Assembly (NCBI RefSeq): GCF_002934545.1
Contig: NZ_PTJA01000003.1
Span: forward strand, 434,001 to 498,000
Direction of reading: 5' to 3'
Length of the DNA stretch: 64,000 nt
From: Lacrimispora xylanisolvens
Lineage (GTDB): Bacteria; Bacillota; Clostridia; Lachnospirales; Lachnospiraceae
A program made the translations under genes and the position numbers. Below are positions 44,412 to 54,588 of this stretch, piece after piece. Within the stretch, counting starts at the first letter, position 1. Each line of letters begins with the position of its first letter. The notes beneath the pieces were generated by a model, which ran no database searches, had not been told where the DNA came from, and saw only the letters and a list, made by a program, of their open reading frames with translations.

Positions 44412-45734
44412 ATGAAAAGAAGAGTACTGGCAATTGCAATGGCATTCACTATGATGGCTGCAGGGCTGACGGGGTGTAAAAGTGCATCGGAGGAGGCAGC
44501 AGCTGAACCCACCACTACAGCGGCAGTCAGCAAAACGGCAGTGGAAAGTACGGCTGGTCAAACAACTCAGTCGGTAAATTACGATCATGCTGCTGATCAT
44601 GAGAAATTTAAAATAGGTTTGGCATTTGGTGATATGTCTAACGAAAACCTGGAACGAATCGATTATCTTAAAAATTATATTGCACCAAAATACAACGTGG
44701 AATTTATTGTTTCCGAGGCACTTGATTCCGCAGAAGCAGAACTTAATTTTATCGAAAATGCGCAAATTTCCGGAGCTAAGGGAATTCTCAGTTTTGCCCC
44801 GACTTACTGGGAGCAGGCGGGAAATAAATGCCAGGAACTTGGCATCTATTATGCGGTACAAAGAACAGCTGATACCTCAAGCATTGACGGACTGGAATAT
44901 TTCTGTGGCGGGTTTGGTTCTCAGCAGTCATCAACGGCGGCTCAGATGAAAATTGCTGCTGAAAACTTCCTTGGCGGCGGCGAAAAACACGGCATTCTGA
45001 TACCAACTCTGCTGGCTTGCAAAAATAATGAGGCTCATCGTCTCAACGCAACCGCGATTATGGAAGCAATTCAGGAAGCATATGGTTTAAAATTCACCAA
45101 GCCAATTGATGAACTGATAGTTTCCGGTGAACCTGCAATGGCAGAAAACGATAAAGGAATTGATGTTTATCTGTATCCGGGAGAGATGAAAAACGAAGAT
45201 GTAATCACAGGTATTTCGGCAGCGTTATTAACTGGAAAATATGATGTAGTAATGGGTGCCGGCAATACATACACACAGTTATCACAGATTATTGATGAAG
45301 CAGAGCGGGCATTTAACAAAAACATCATGGTGGCATCTGTTGGTGAATTATCCGAATCGTTACATACTGCAATGAATACAGATGACTGCACTGGTAATAA
45401 GGCTTTGGATTTTGCTGTAGTAAAGTCCACAACGGTAATTGCCGGAGAAGGTTTTGCAATTTTGATGAATGGTCTGTTGGGTGATTCTGACGTTCTCAAA
45501 CCAGATGGCAAGGCAATGAAATTCCAGGCATTAAACTGGGGGTGTGACGGCCCGAAGCAATTGGCAGAGATTGAACAGCTGGATCAGGATGAATCCACTT
45601 ATGTATTTAATTCTGCAATGATTGATAAGATGATTAAAAAGACTAATCCCACTCTTACCAATGAGGAAATGCACACCATGTTAGGTGATTTAACTCTGTA
45701 TAATTGCTTAAAGATGTTGGGGCTTACCCAATAA
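44412..45734 (+). CDS. Substrate-binding lipoprotein of sulfatase-linked importer
   Basis: The protein has 440 residues. The lipobox GLTGCKS (Cys near residue 22) is followed by an Ala/Thr/Glu-rich linker and a type 1 periplasmic binding fold (KIGLAFGDMSN near residue 65). It is longer than usual ribose-binding proteins by about 80-100 residues, so the pocket may be adapted to a larger or charged ligand. The ligand, perhaps a sulfated sugar, is inferred from the three sulfatases in the locus. AGGAGGAA precedes the ATG. Confidence 0.82.
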   Translation: MKRRVLAIAMAFTMMAAGLTGCKSASEEAAAEPTTTAAVSKTAVESTAGQTTQSVNYDHAADHEKFKIGLAFGDMSNENLERIDYLKNYIAPKYNVEFIVSEALDSAEAELNFIENAQISGAKGILSFAPTYWEQAGNKCQELGIYYAVQRTADTSSIDGLEYFCGGFGSQQSSTAAQMKIAAENFLGGGEKHGILIPTLLACKNNEAHRLNATAIMEAIQEAYGLKFTKPIDELIVSGEPAMAENDKGIDVYLYPGEMKNEDVITGISAALLTGKYDVVMGAGNTYTQLSQIIDEAERAFNKNIMVASVGELSESLHTAMNTDDCTGNKALDFAVVKSTTVIAGEGFAILMNGLLGDSDVLKPDGKAMKFQALNWGCDGPKQLAEIEQLDQDESTYVFNSAMIDKMIKKTNPTLTNEEMHTMLGDLTLYNCLKMLGLTQ

Positions 45735-45745
45735 AGGAGACTGTC

Positions 45746-46768
45746 ATGAATAAGAGCGCACTTAGATTGAATATTAAAAATGCCATCTGTTCCTTTGGTG
45801 TACCTGTAGGGATATATCTGATAATGGAAATTATCTCTAGAGCGGTAACTGGAGCAGGAGTTATTAATAATATGGCAGATATGAAGAATCTGGCTCGAAC
45901 CTTTGCCTCTTTGTTTTGTATTGCACTGGCTCTCAGCTGTAATCTGCCAGCCGGAAGAATGGATTTTTCACTTGGCTCCCAGATGATTCTGGCGGTGATT
46001 TTCGGCGGAAATATTGCATTAAGCCTGGGAATCGGAGGAATCGGAGTATTATTTTTCAGTATCATTTTTGGTGTGATTGCCGGCTTCATAGTTGGTGTGG
46101 CATTTGTAAAAACCAGAATTATTCCCATGATTCTTGGTATGGGAATGGCCCTGATCTACGAATGTATTTCATTCTCAGCATTTGGATCAAAAGGGCTTCA
46201 GACATTCGGAAACAATAAACTGGCAATTTTATCGGATGTATCTTTTATATGCTTCGTAGTGCTGCTGGTAACTCTGGTAATGGGATATTTATTTCTGATG
46301 TCACCATTTGGCTATAACCGCAAAGCAATTCAGGGAAATCAGAGGATTGCCATGAACTCAGGAATTAATATTTTCTCAAATTGTGTAATCTGTTATACCA
46401 TAGCAGGCGGTCTGGTGGCCATCGCCGGAGTCTTTGATACCGTTTTTAAAGGTAATCTGGCACCGGTTTTAGGTATGGCTTCCCGCGCTACGGTTATGGG
46501 AAATATGTTTGCTGTTATGCTTGGAATGACGCTGGCACGCTTCAGCAATTCTGTAGTCGGTATTTTGATGGCTGTATTGTCAATTAAAATTTTAACTCTC
46601 GGTCTGTCCAAGCTGGCGTTAGACAACAGTATACAGACCATAATCATCTATTTCCTCTTCCTGATCCTGATGATCTATCGCATGAATGAAAGCGAGATCA
46701 AGGCATGGAAAAAGAAGAAATTAAGAATAGCAGAAGCAAAACGGATACGAGCAAAAATGGCAGAGTAA
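45746..46768 (+). CDS. Ribose-type ABC transporter permease, subunit 2
   Basis: The protein has 340 residues with about eight to ten membrane helices. The usual D-L-S-V-G motif appears as GRMDFSLGSQ, and the ATPase-contact loop is diverged (RATVMGNMFAVMLG). A basic, charged tail rich in Lys and Arg ends the protein. It is distinct from subunit 1, as expected for a heterodimeric channel. AAAGGAGA fits the ATG at 45746. Confidence 0.85.
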   Translation: MNKSALRLNIKNAICSFGVPVGIYLIMEIISRAVTGAGVINNMADMKNLARTFASLFCIALALSCNLPAGRMDFSLGSQMILAVIFGGNIALSLGIGGIGVLFFSIIFGVIAGFIVGVAFVKTRIIPMILGMGMALIYECISFSAFGSKGLQTFGNNKLAILSDVSFICFVVLLVTLVMGYLFLMSPFGYNRKAIQGNQRIAMNSGINIFSNCVICYTIAGGLVAIAGVFDTVFKGNLAPVLGMASRATVMGNMFAVMLGMTLARFSNSVVGILMAVLSIKILTLGLSKLALDNSIQTIIIYFLFLILMIYRMNESEIKAWKKKKLRIAEAKRIRAKMAE

Positions 46769-46780
46769 TAGGAGAAAATC

Positions 46781-48232
46781 ATGAAAAAACCCGATATATT
46801 AATATATTTGAGCGACCAGCACAGCCCCATCTTTTCCGGATGGGGTGCTGTGCCGGTTGAAACGCCGAATTTAGATAAATTAAGGCAGGATGGGACTAAT
46901 TTTACAGAGAGTTACACCTCCTGTCCGTTATGTGTACCAGCCAGAATGTCAATGCTGTCAGCAAAACTGCCTTCCAGAACGGGTGTATATTCTAATTTTG
47001 ATACCCTGGCGGATACCACGCCAACATTTCTTCATCCCTTTGTAGCTGCAGGGTATGAGACAGTGCTGATTGGGCGGATGCATTTTATAGGGCAGGATCA
47101 AAGACATGGTTTTACAAAGCGTCTGGTGGGGGATATCACACCAGTCACCTGGAACCGTCCAGGCGACTCATTAGCTGAGGAACGGGGAGTATTTAAGGAC
47201 TGTTTTATGGATACCTGCTGTACGGATGTAATAGGAGGCGGAGAATCTCCGGTGCTTCATTATGATGAAGCAGTGGTGGAGGCCGCCCTTGAATATCTGT
47301 CTGAAAAGCATGAAAAGCCACAATTAATTGTAGTTGGAACCTATGGTCCCCATTATCCATATGTGGCGCCAAAAGAATTGTATCTGAAATATTTAGACCG
47401 TGTAACAGTGCCTGAAAGTTTTGAAACGGATATGCCCATGAACCGGCTGCTGGAAAAAAAGAAAAAGGATCGTTCCTTTGATGCGGACGGTGCCAGGCAG
47501 GCAATTGCAGCTTATTGCGGTATGATTGAGCATATGGATGGACAGATCGGCAGGGTAAGGGCCGCTTTTCACGATTATACCAAACGTTTCAATCAGTCTT
47601 CCATATTCTGCTACCTGTCAGATCATGGTGATCAGGTTGGAGAAAACCGCTTCTATGGAAAGCAGACATTTTTTGAAAAGTCGGCGAAGATTCCGTTTCT
47701 ATTTGCCGGAGATGGCATTGGTGCTGCCCGGAGTGTGGCTGCTCCCGTCAGCATTATGGATTTGGGGCCAACGATGTGCGAACTGGCCGGGCTGGAATTT
47801 CCTGTTGAAACCGACGGAATCAGTCTGGCAAAAATACTGAAAAAAGAAAAAGAGCCGGACTATAAACGGGCAGTCATCAGTCAGTTCATGGCGGGCGATT
47901 TTAATGAGAGCAGATGCTATGCAGTTATGGTAAGAAAAAAGCAGTATAAATATATTACTTACCATGGCTATGAGGCAGAAGATATGCTTTTTAATCTTGC
48001 AGGTGATCCGGAAGAAAAAAATAATCTGTATTCTGAAAATCCGGATATAGCCAGTGAACTAAGAAGTATTGCCATGGCGATAGCGAACCCGGATCAGGAA
48101 GAAAAATCCTCCAGAGATCATTGGCAGATGTATAAATGGATGATGGCCTGGGAAAGGGAAACTGGTATGGACGACAGAGAACGCTGGAGTAAAAACCCGG
48201 TAACTGCCAGAGACTTACCAGAGGTCAGATAG
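46781..48232 (+). CDS. Cytoplasmic type I sulfatase (second)
   Basis: The protein has 483 residues. The formylglycine Cys is C51 in CVPAR, preceded by SCPL and followed by MSMLSAKLPSRTG. Other active-site elements are LSDQHSP near the N-terminus and LSDHGDQVGENRFYGKQTFFEKS in the middle, which carry metal ligands. The DQHSP/CVPAR type differs from the other two sulfatases here, so the locus probably removes sulfates from different positions. There is no signal peptide. It follows the permease by 12 bases and precedes the third sulfatase by 13. Confidence 0.88.
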   Translation: MKKPDILIYLSDQHSPIFSGWGAVPVETPNLDKLRQDGTNFTESYTSCPLCVPARMSMLSAKLPSRTGVYSNFDTLADTTPTFLHPFVAAGYETVLIGRMHFIGQDQRHGFTKRLVGDITPVTWNRPGDSLAEERGVFKDCFMDTCCTDVIGGGESPVLHYDEAVVEAALEYLSEKHEKPQLIVVGTYGPHYPYVAPKELYLKYLDRVTVPESFETDMPMNRLLEKKKKDRSFDADGARQAIAAYCGMIEHMDGQIGRVRAAFHDYTKRFNQSSIFCYLSDHGDQVGENRFYGKQTFFEKSAKIPFLFAGDGIGAARSVAAPVSIMDLGPTMCELAGLEFPVETDGISLAKILKKEKEPDYKRAVISQFMAGDFNESRCYAVMVRKKQYKYITYHGYEAEDMLFNLAGDPEEKNNLYSENPDIASELRSIAMAIANPDQEEKSSRDHWQMYKWMMAWERETGMDDRERWSKNPVTARDLPEVR

Positions 48233-48245
48233 GAGCAAGAGAATT

Positions 48246-49604
48246 ATGAATAAAAAAAATATTTTATTTTTAGTAGCCGATGATATGAATTATAATTCTC
48301 TTGGTGCTTTTGGCTGCCCGGTAGAGGATATCAGCCCTAATCTGGACGGACTTGCTGCTGAGGGGCTCATATTGGAACGGGCTCATGTAACAGCCGCAAT
48401 CTGCATGCCTTCCAGAGAGTGTCTGTTAACAGGTAAATATCCTCATCGAAACGGTGCACCAGGATTTAATCCCATTGCTGCAGATGTAACGACCTTAACG
48501 GAATATCTTCATAAATATGGCTATCTAAATGGTATTTGCGGAAAAGAAGAGCACTGTAAGCCCATTGAGAAATTTGAGTGGGATTATATGGGGGATGTAT
48601 TTAATGCAAAACATCTCTATGGCAGAGCACCTTATATCTATTATCAAAAGGCAACAGAATTTTTTGAAAAAGCAAAAGCAGAGAATACACCGTTCTTCTA
48701 TATGGCCAATTCTCACGATCCCCACCGCCCCTTTGCCGGAAGTGACCAGGAATTAAAAAAGTATGGGTATCATACTTACGCTTCCCGCTATTACAAACCA
48801 GAGGAAGTGGCTGTACCAGGTTTCCTTCCTGATATTCCTGAAGTCAGAAAAGAAGCAGCTGAGTATTTTTCCAGTGTACATCGCTGCGATGAAACAATGG
48901 GAATGGTACTAAAAGCATTAAAGGAATCAGGGATGTATGACGATACTATTATAGTATTTTTAAGCGATAACGGGATGGCTTTTCCATTTGCTAAAACAAA
49001 CTGTTATTTAAACAGCAATCGTACTCCAATGATTGTCAGAGCGCCTGGTGTAACAAATGCAGGCGAACGAGATACGGCTCACTTTGTTTCAGGAATTGAT
49101 TTTATGCCAACAATGCTGGAACTGTTGGAGCTGCCCATTCCAAACGATATGGATGGCCGTTCTTACGCAGCAGTATTAAAGGGACAAAAGGAATCCGGCT
49201 GGGAAGATGTTTATACTCAGATTACATCAACAGCCAGACATGATCTGTATCCAATGCGGGCAGTTCAGGATGCAGAGTATGCTTACATATTTAATGACTG
49301 GTCAGATGGCAGTTATCAGTTTATGAATGAATCAAAATTCGGCCGGACTTATCGGGCGATGGTGGAAGAATCAAAAACCAATGAAGCGGTTGCTGCCCGC
49401 GTTCAAATGTATGATTACCGGAGTAAAGAAGAGTTGTATGATTTAAAGAAGGATCCAGATGCCCTGGAAAATTTAATTGACAGGCCTGAATATCTGGAGA
49501 CCGTGATTCGCTACCGTCAGAAAATGTTAAGATATATGGAAAATACCAAAGATGCGATTGTCGTTCAGTATCAGAAAGCAATACTGGATTTGGATGAGTA
49601 TTAA
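48246..49604 (+). CDS. Cytoplasmic type I sulfatase (third), sulfamidase-like
   Basis: The protein has 452 residues with the formylglycine Cys C53 in CMPSR and ECLLTGKYPHRNGAPGF after it. Metal motifs are VADDMN near the N-terminus, NSHDPHRPF, and LSDNGMAFPFAKTN in the middle. The overall pattern again resembles N-sulfoglucosamine sulfohydrolase-type enzymes, closer to the first sulfatase of the locus than to the second. No signal peptide is present. It is the last gene of the operon and is followed by a terminator. Confidence 0.88.
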   Translation: MNKKNILFLVADDMNYNSLGAFGCPVEDISPNLDGLAAEGLILERAHVTAAICMPSRECLLTGKYPHRNGAPGFNPIAADVTTLTEYLHKYGYLNGICGKEEHCKPIEKFEWDYMGDVFNAKHLYGRAPYIYYQKATEFFEKAKAENTPFFYMANSHDPHRPFAGSDQELKKYGYHTYASRYYKPEEVAVPGFLPDIPEVRKEAAEYFSSVHRCDETMGMVLKALKESGMYDDTIIVFLSDNGMAFPFAKTNCYLNSNRTPMIVRAPGVTNAGERDTAHFVSGIDFMPTMLELLELPIPNDMDGRSYAAVLKGQKESGWEDVYTQITSTARHDLYPMRAVQDAEYAYIFNDWSDGSYQFMNESKFGRTYRAMVEESKTNEAVAARVQMYDYRSKEELYDLKKDPDALENLIDRPEYLETVIRYRQKMLRYMENTKDAIVVQYQKAILDLDEY

Positions 49605-49618
49605 GGAGCTGTTTGTAT

Positions 49619-49659
49619 AAAAAGGGCAAACCGGATTGATTTATCGTTTGGCCCTTTTT
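49619..49659 (+). terminator. Terminator after sulfatase operon
   Basis: AAAAAGGGC-AAAC and GTTTGGCCCTTTTT form a stem with one bulged C, ending in T5. Confidence 0.85.
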
Positions 49660-49691
49660 GTAATGTAACAAACATCTGATGGAAAGCGAGA

Positions 49692-51464
49692 ATGGAACGT
49701 ATGAATGTTTTTGGCATTATAAAACTGTTTGGAAAACATAACGGGAAGAGGAATCATCGCGTATCTCTGAAAAACATGATTCCAGGATTATTTTTAGGTA
49801 TTATGATACCATTAGCAGTTATTTTAGTCATCTATTCCAGTTATATCGCACGTAGTGTGGAAGTTTCGTCCAGCCATTCTTCCAGAAGCCAGTTAGAGAT
49901 ATTTAAAAGCCATCTTGAAAGCACCATGAAGGCAACGGAGCGGGTAATGTCTGGAATGGTTTCAGGGAATGCCCAGTTTCAAAGTTTTTCAGTAGAACTG
50001 ATGCTCAATGATATGTACAATCAGTCTTATAATGTGCAGCAGATTCTAAAGTCTAATCTGACTGCCAACGAAAATCTATATACAATGGCAATCTACAGTC
50101 CGGTTAATAACTGGTATACCGGTGAGTATAATGCATATTATGAAATTACGGCTACCCAGCGGATACAGGCACAGAAAAATCTTGAACCAGAGATTAAGAG
50201 GCTGATTAATCAGGGGGATTTTGATTTGTCCAAGTGGTTTTTTCATTCTGTCGGCGGAAGAGATTATCTTTTACGGGGAATGAATTACCGCACGGTTTAC
50301 TGCATTGCAGTAATTGATCTGGAGAGGCTGAATACCATTGCAGTTCAGAATTACCACATGAATGGAACTTTAATATTTGGCAACGGGAAAACTGTAATTT
50401 ATCCGGATCTGAAGCTGGGCCTTTCTCCTGATGAAATACAGAAAGCTGGTGACAGTTATCTGATCACTGATGCGGTGAGGAAATACCTTGTTGTTTCTGA
50501 ACAGGCTGGTTATATTACCCTGATTTATGCAAGACCTTATGACGGGATATTGAATGAAATGACCTTGTTTCACATAATTGTTCTTATCTGTGCCGCAATG
50601 GCAGTTGTCGCAGTTCCTTTTGTCTCAATCTGGCTGTGGAAACTGGTTGTCAATCCCATTTCCCACCTCACAAGAACAATTGAAGCCATTCGAAGCGGCG
50701 ATTTTTCTGCTCATGTGGATACGTATGCGGTAGAGGAATTTCGCCAGGTCAATGATATGTTAAATCAAATGATTGATGAGATCTCAGAATTGAAAATTGC
50801 CTCTTATGAAAAGGAGCTGGAAAAGCAGAATACGGAATACCAGCTGCTGCAATCTCAGATCCGTCCTCATTTCTATCTTAATTGTTTAAAAAATATATAT
50901 GGTATGGCAGAGTCCGGGCAAAACAAAGAAATTCAGCAGATAATATTACATTTATCAAGTTATCTGCGTTATATTTTTACAATCAGCAAAGATTGTGTAC
51001 CCCTTCAGAAAGAATTGGAGGTGTGCAAAAATTATGCTGATTTATTTTCATTAAATCAACATCAGGATATTGAATTTTCCTTAACTTATGATGCTGTTCT
51101 AACCAATATACCAATCCCGCCGGTCAGTCTGTTAACCTTTATAGAAAACAGCATTCATTATGGTTTTGTTCCAGGACAGAAGCTGAAACTGGTGCTTAAG
51201 GTAAGCCGTATTGTTACCGCTGAGAGGGTACTGATCCATATTATAGCGGCAGACAACGGACCTGGATTCACCCGGTCTGTTATAAACAGTATTGATAAAG
51301 AGGAAATGATGATTGATGGGAAAGGGAAAAAACATGTTGGTATTTATAATGTGCTGAAGCGTTTCCGGTTACGCTACGGAGATGATTTTGCAGCTGCATT
51401 CCGCAACCGGGATGGGGCACTGGTTGAACTGTTTTTTCCATATACGGAAGGGGAAGATTTATGA
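49692..51464 (+). CDS. Sensor histidine kinase, YesM type
   Basis: The protein has 590 residues. Membrane helices at about 30-52 and 290-316 enclose an extracellular domain of about 235 residues (Cache-like). HAMP (about 310-365) and a coiled coil lead to the His_kinase domain with H393 in QIRPHFYLN. A HATPase domain follows with ENSIHYGF and ADNGPGF. It overlaps the AraC-type regulator by four bases. The place just after the sulfatase operon suggests that it senses the same sugar. Confidence 0.92.
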   Translation: MERMNVFGIIKLFGKHNGKRNHRVSLKNMIPGLFLGIMIPLAVILVIYSSYIARSVEVSSSHSSRSQLEIFKSHLESTMKATERVMSGMVSGNAQFQSFSVELMLNDMYNQSYNVQQILKSNLTANENLYTMAIYSPVNNWYTGEYNAYYEITATQRIQAQKNLEPEIKRLINQGDFDLSKWFFHSVGGRDYLLRGMNYRTVYCIAVIDLERLNTIAVQNYHMNGTLIFGNGKTVIYPDLKLGLSPDEIQKAGDSYLITDAVRKYLVVSEQAGYITLIYARPYDGILNEMTLFHIIVLICAAMAVVAVPFVSIWLWKLVVNPISHLTRTIEAIRSGDFSAHVDTYAVEEFRQVNDMLNQMIDEISELKIASYEKELEKQNTEYQLLQSQIRPHFYLNCLKNIYGMAESGQNKEIQQIILHLSSYLRYIFTISKDCVPLQKELEVCKNYADLFSLNQHQDIEFSLTYDAVLTNIPIPPVSLLTFIENSIHYGFVPGQKLKLVLKVSRIVTAERVLIHIIAADNGPGFTRSVINSIDKEEMMIDGKGKKHVGIYNVLKRFRLRYGDDFAAAFRNRDGALVELFFPYTEGEDL

Positions 51465-53038
51465 AATTATTGATTGTTGATGATCAATACCGCGTAGCAG
51501 AGGGGCTGCAATGGGGGATTAACTGGCTAAATATTGGTGTCGAACAGGTTTATACTGCCCTTAGTGCATATCAGGCTAAGGATATCATTCAAAAGGAAGA
51601 GATAAAAATCATACTTTGTGACATAGAAATGCCGGGGGAAAACGGGATTGAACTGATCCGCTGGGTGAAAAGGCGTTATCCCCATATTTCCTGTATTGTA
51701 CTAACTGCTCATGCTGACTTTTCCTATGCGCAGGAAGCGTTGAAACTGGCATGTGCTGATTATATTCTGCAGCCAGCATCTTATCCGGTAATTGAAGAGA
51801 GTGTCCGGAGGGCAGTTGAGGAATTATGTGCAACTGCCAAGAAAAAAGAATTGGAACAAATGGGGGATGAATATAAAAAGCAGGAAAAAACTCTGATCCG
51901 CAATAGTATTAGAAATTTTCTGACTGGAGTCGTGAGCGGAAGGCAGTTTTTTAAGCTACAGGAAAAAGAAAAAGTTCCAAAAATGGATCAGATGGTATAC
52001 TTATTAATGATACAAATTATCCGCTGGAACAGTCCGGAAGTATGGCAGCCAAGGCTGCTGTCAGATACAATGGAAAATATTGCTGCTGAAACCTTTGAAC
52101 AAAACCAGCTGCAGGTTATCGCTTTTGTTTCAGATTATCCTTGCTTCGGTATGGTAATATGGGGTGATAATCTGCCGGATGAGGATACCATGGATTGCCG
52201 GCTGCAGTTTATTAATAGTTTTTACCAACAGTTTTTCAAATGTGATACAGCCATTTATATGGCAACACCTTCCCTGTTTCAGGAGCTGGAAAAAACCTGG
52301 CATAAGCTGATTAATTATCGTGATGACAACGTTTCGCTATCCAACGGCGTTTATTCCGGTCCGCGCAATACTAATAAGGGAATTTCTTACCGGGTGCCGG
52401 AGGTACGAAGATGGTCGGGGTTATTAAAAGAAGGACATGCCCAGGCAGTTGCAGAGGATGCCGGCAGGTGTCTGGATCGTCTGGTTGAGAGCGGAGTTAT
52501 GAATCGGAATACACTGCGGGAATTTTATCAGGATTTTTTACAGGCTGTTTATTATGCCTCTCAGAATGGAGATGGTTTTTTTAAAAAACTGTTTTCCACA
52601 CAGGAGGAGTTTCAGCTTTATCTGGATGGTATGAGAAGCGTTGATCATATGAAAGCCCTTATTGGCTATGTGGTCAGGCGCTTTGACGGAAATTTGGATG
52701 AGACAGTACCCGATGATCTGATTGAGAAAGTAGTAAATTATATCACCGATCATATGGAGGAGCAGATTATGCGGGATGATATTGCCCACCACATTCATTT
52801 AAATCCTGATTATCTGACCCGTATTTTTAAAAGAGAAACAGGAATGACCTTAAAAGAATTTATAATAAAAGCTAAAATGAAAGAGGCACAGATGCTGATT
52901 CAATCAACGAGACTGCCCATCAGCCTGATTGCGGCTAAAGTGGGGTACAGCAATTTTTCTCATTTTTCTTACAGTTATAAGAAAGTCATGGGGATAACAC
53001 CCCAGGAAAAACGGCGGGGTGAAACAGAGGAGGAGTAA
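51461..53038 (+). CDS. AraC-family response regulator, YesN type
   Basis: The protein has 525 residues. The receiver domain has D7-D8, phosphoacceptor D54 in LCDIEMPG and a TAHADFSYA segment. A long central region of about 280 residues is poorly conserved. The C-terminal AraC double helix-turn-helix (about 420-525) shows HIHLNPDYLTRIFKRETG and AAKVGYSNFSHFSYSYKK. It is the partner of the preceding kinase, and its stop overlaps the next start by one base. A target in the sulfatase operon is inferred. Confidence 0.92.
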   Translation: MKLLIVDDQYRVAEGLQWGINWLNIGVEQVYTALSAYQAKDIIQKEEIKIILCDIEMPGENGIELIRWVKRRYPHISCIVLTAHADFSYAQEALKLACADYILQPASYPVIEESVRRAVEELCATAKKKELEQMGDEYKKQEKTLIRNSIRNFLTGVVSGRQFFKLQEKEKVPKMDQMVYLLMIQIIRWNSPEVWQPRLLSDTMENIAAETFEQNQLQVIAFVSDYPCFGMVIWGDNLPDEDTMDCRLQFINSFYQQFFKCDTAIYMATPSLFQELEKTWHKLINYRDDNVSLSNGVYSGPRNTNKGISYRVPEVRRWSGLLKEGHAQAVAEDAGRCLDRLVESGVMNRNTLREFYQDFLQAVYYASQNGDGFFKKLFSTQEEFQLYLDGMRSVDHMKALIGYVVRRFDGNLDETVPDDLIEKVVNYITDHMEEQIMRDDIAHHIHLNPDYLTRIFKRETGMTLKEFIIKAKMKEAQMLIQSTRLPISLIAAKVGYSNFSHFSYSYKKVMGITPQEKRRGETEEE

Positions 53039-54501
53039 TGGGGAAGAAGTCAGGAGTAATGATGGCGGTGGTTTTATTAAGTCTCGCAGGCCTGACGGCC
53101 TGTAAGGGACAAACTATGGTGGATACCGGGGAATATCCAACCATAACAGTCTGTTCTGTCCATACGGCTTCAGCAGAAGCCAATCAGCGGATATCGGAAG
53201 AAATCAGTAAAATAACCAGAAAAAAAGCCGGTTGTAATGTAAAGATCATTGGTTATAAGATGAATGATTATGAGGATGAACTGTCAGTACTTTATCATTC
53301 CGGGCAATTGCCGGATGTATTTGCAGCGTTTGAACTGGATTCTTATGAACGGTGGATCAGTATGGGAGCTGTAATCGAAATTGATGATCTGCTGACTCCT
53401 TATAAACGTGATCTCAGCTCATATATCCGTGACAAGGAATGGCTGATTGCATATTTAAATGACAAAATTTACGGGATTCCATCCTGCACTTCTGACAGTA
53501 AATGTATGGGGTTTGTATTTCGCCGTGATATTGCTGAGACACTGAAAATTGACTGGCGTTCGATTAAAACCATGGATCAGCTTCATGAAATGCTGCTGTC
53601 AGTAAAAGAACATTATCCCGATATGAACCTGATTGTCCCTCATGGCGGAAGAATTATCCCACGTATGATTCAGGACCGGCTGGGCAATAACATTGGCGTA
53701 TTGGTGGATAAAGACAAAGACAGTAACGTGGTTGAAAACTTTTATAAGTCGGAATATTTTTATAACCTGTGTCTTCAGATGCGGGAGTGGCATCAGCAGG
53801 GACTGTTTATGGATAAAGCCTATATGGGTAAGGAAGACAGACAGAGTTATCTCGCTCAGGGGGATTCCTTTGGCAGTTTTTTAAATCTTTCAGAGATATC
53901 AATTTTCAACATTGCCCGCTATGTGGAATATCCCATGGCTGCTGTTCAGCTGGCTCCCAGAATTGCTGATTCAGACAGCTGTAATATGATCTGGTGTATC
54001 AGCCGGGACAGTAAGAATCCGGAACTGGCAATGAAAGTGCTTAATCTGATGTATACCGATGTGGAGATATCCCGCCTGCTTGCCTATGGTCAGGAAGGCA
54101 TTGATTATGAATTTGCTGCCCCGGGATATGTAAAGCCGGCAAAAAATTCGGATTACCTATCATTTGATCAATGGACCTCTAAAGTGTGGAGCTGGCCGGT
54201 GGGCGTTGAGATCGAACAGTGGCAGGAAGAGGATAAACTGCTGGATTATGTGGTGTTCTGGGATGAACCGGTTAAGGATTCTCCTGCTTTGGGTTTTTTG
54301 TTTGATGTATCCCAGGTAAGGGTCGAGGTGGATGCCTGTCAGAATATTATTGATAAATATGAGAATGCTTTACTATGCGGAGAACTGTGGCCCAAAACAG
54401 GAATTGATTCTTTTAATCGGGAACTTGAGCTGGCTGGAATCGACCGGGTGATAGAGGAGAAGCAGAGGCAGTTGGATGAATTTATAAAAAAATATCGTTA
54501 G
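53038..54501 (+). CDS. Orphan family 1 extracellular solute-binding lipoprotein
   Basis: The protein has 487 residues. The lipobox is GLTACKG (Cys near residue 22), followed by a type 2 binding fold of family 1 (for example LPDVFAAFELDSYERW and IYGIPSCTSD). The start overlaps the AraC-regulator stop (TAATG). As at 38850, it is tied to a two-component pair and has no permease of its class, suggesting a ligand co-receptor rather than a transport component. Confidence 0.82.
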   Translation: MGKKSGVMMAVVLLSLAGLTACKGQTMVDTGEYPTITVCSVHTASAEANQRISEEISKITRKKAGCNVKIIGYKMNDYEDELSVLYHSGQLPDVFAAFELDSYERWISMGAVIEIDDLLTPYKRDLSSYIRDKEWLIAYLNDKIYGIPSCTSDSKCMGFVFRRDIAETLKIDWRSIKTMDQLHEMLLSVKEHYPDMNLIVPHGGRIIPRMIQDRLGNNIGVLVDKDKDSNVVENFYKSEYFYNLCLQMREWHQQGLFMDKAYMGKEDRQSYLAQGDSFGSFLNLSEISIFNIARYVEYPMAAVQLAPRIADSDSCNMIWCISRDSKNPELAMKVLNLMYTDVEISRLLAYGQEGIDYEFAAPGYVKPAKNSDYLSFDQWTSKVWSWPVGVEIEQWQEEDKLLDYVVFWDEPVKDSPALGFLFDVSQVRVEVDACQNIIDKYENALLCGELWPKTGIDSFNRELELAGIDRVIEEKQRQLDEFIKKYR

Positions 54502-54525
54502 ATGTAGATTCTCTCGGCATGAATA

Positions 54526-54578
54526 GAGCTGTTGCAGACGTAAATAATTAATTTACCGGAGCAACAGCTTTCTTTTTT
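54526..54578 (+). terminator. Terminator after second sensor module
   Basis: AGCTGTTGC and GCAACAGCT form a nine-base-pair stem with a long AT-rich loop, followed by TTCT7. Confidence 0.75.
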
Positions 54579-54588
54579 TAAAAAATGA

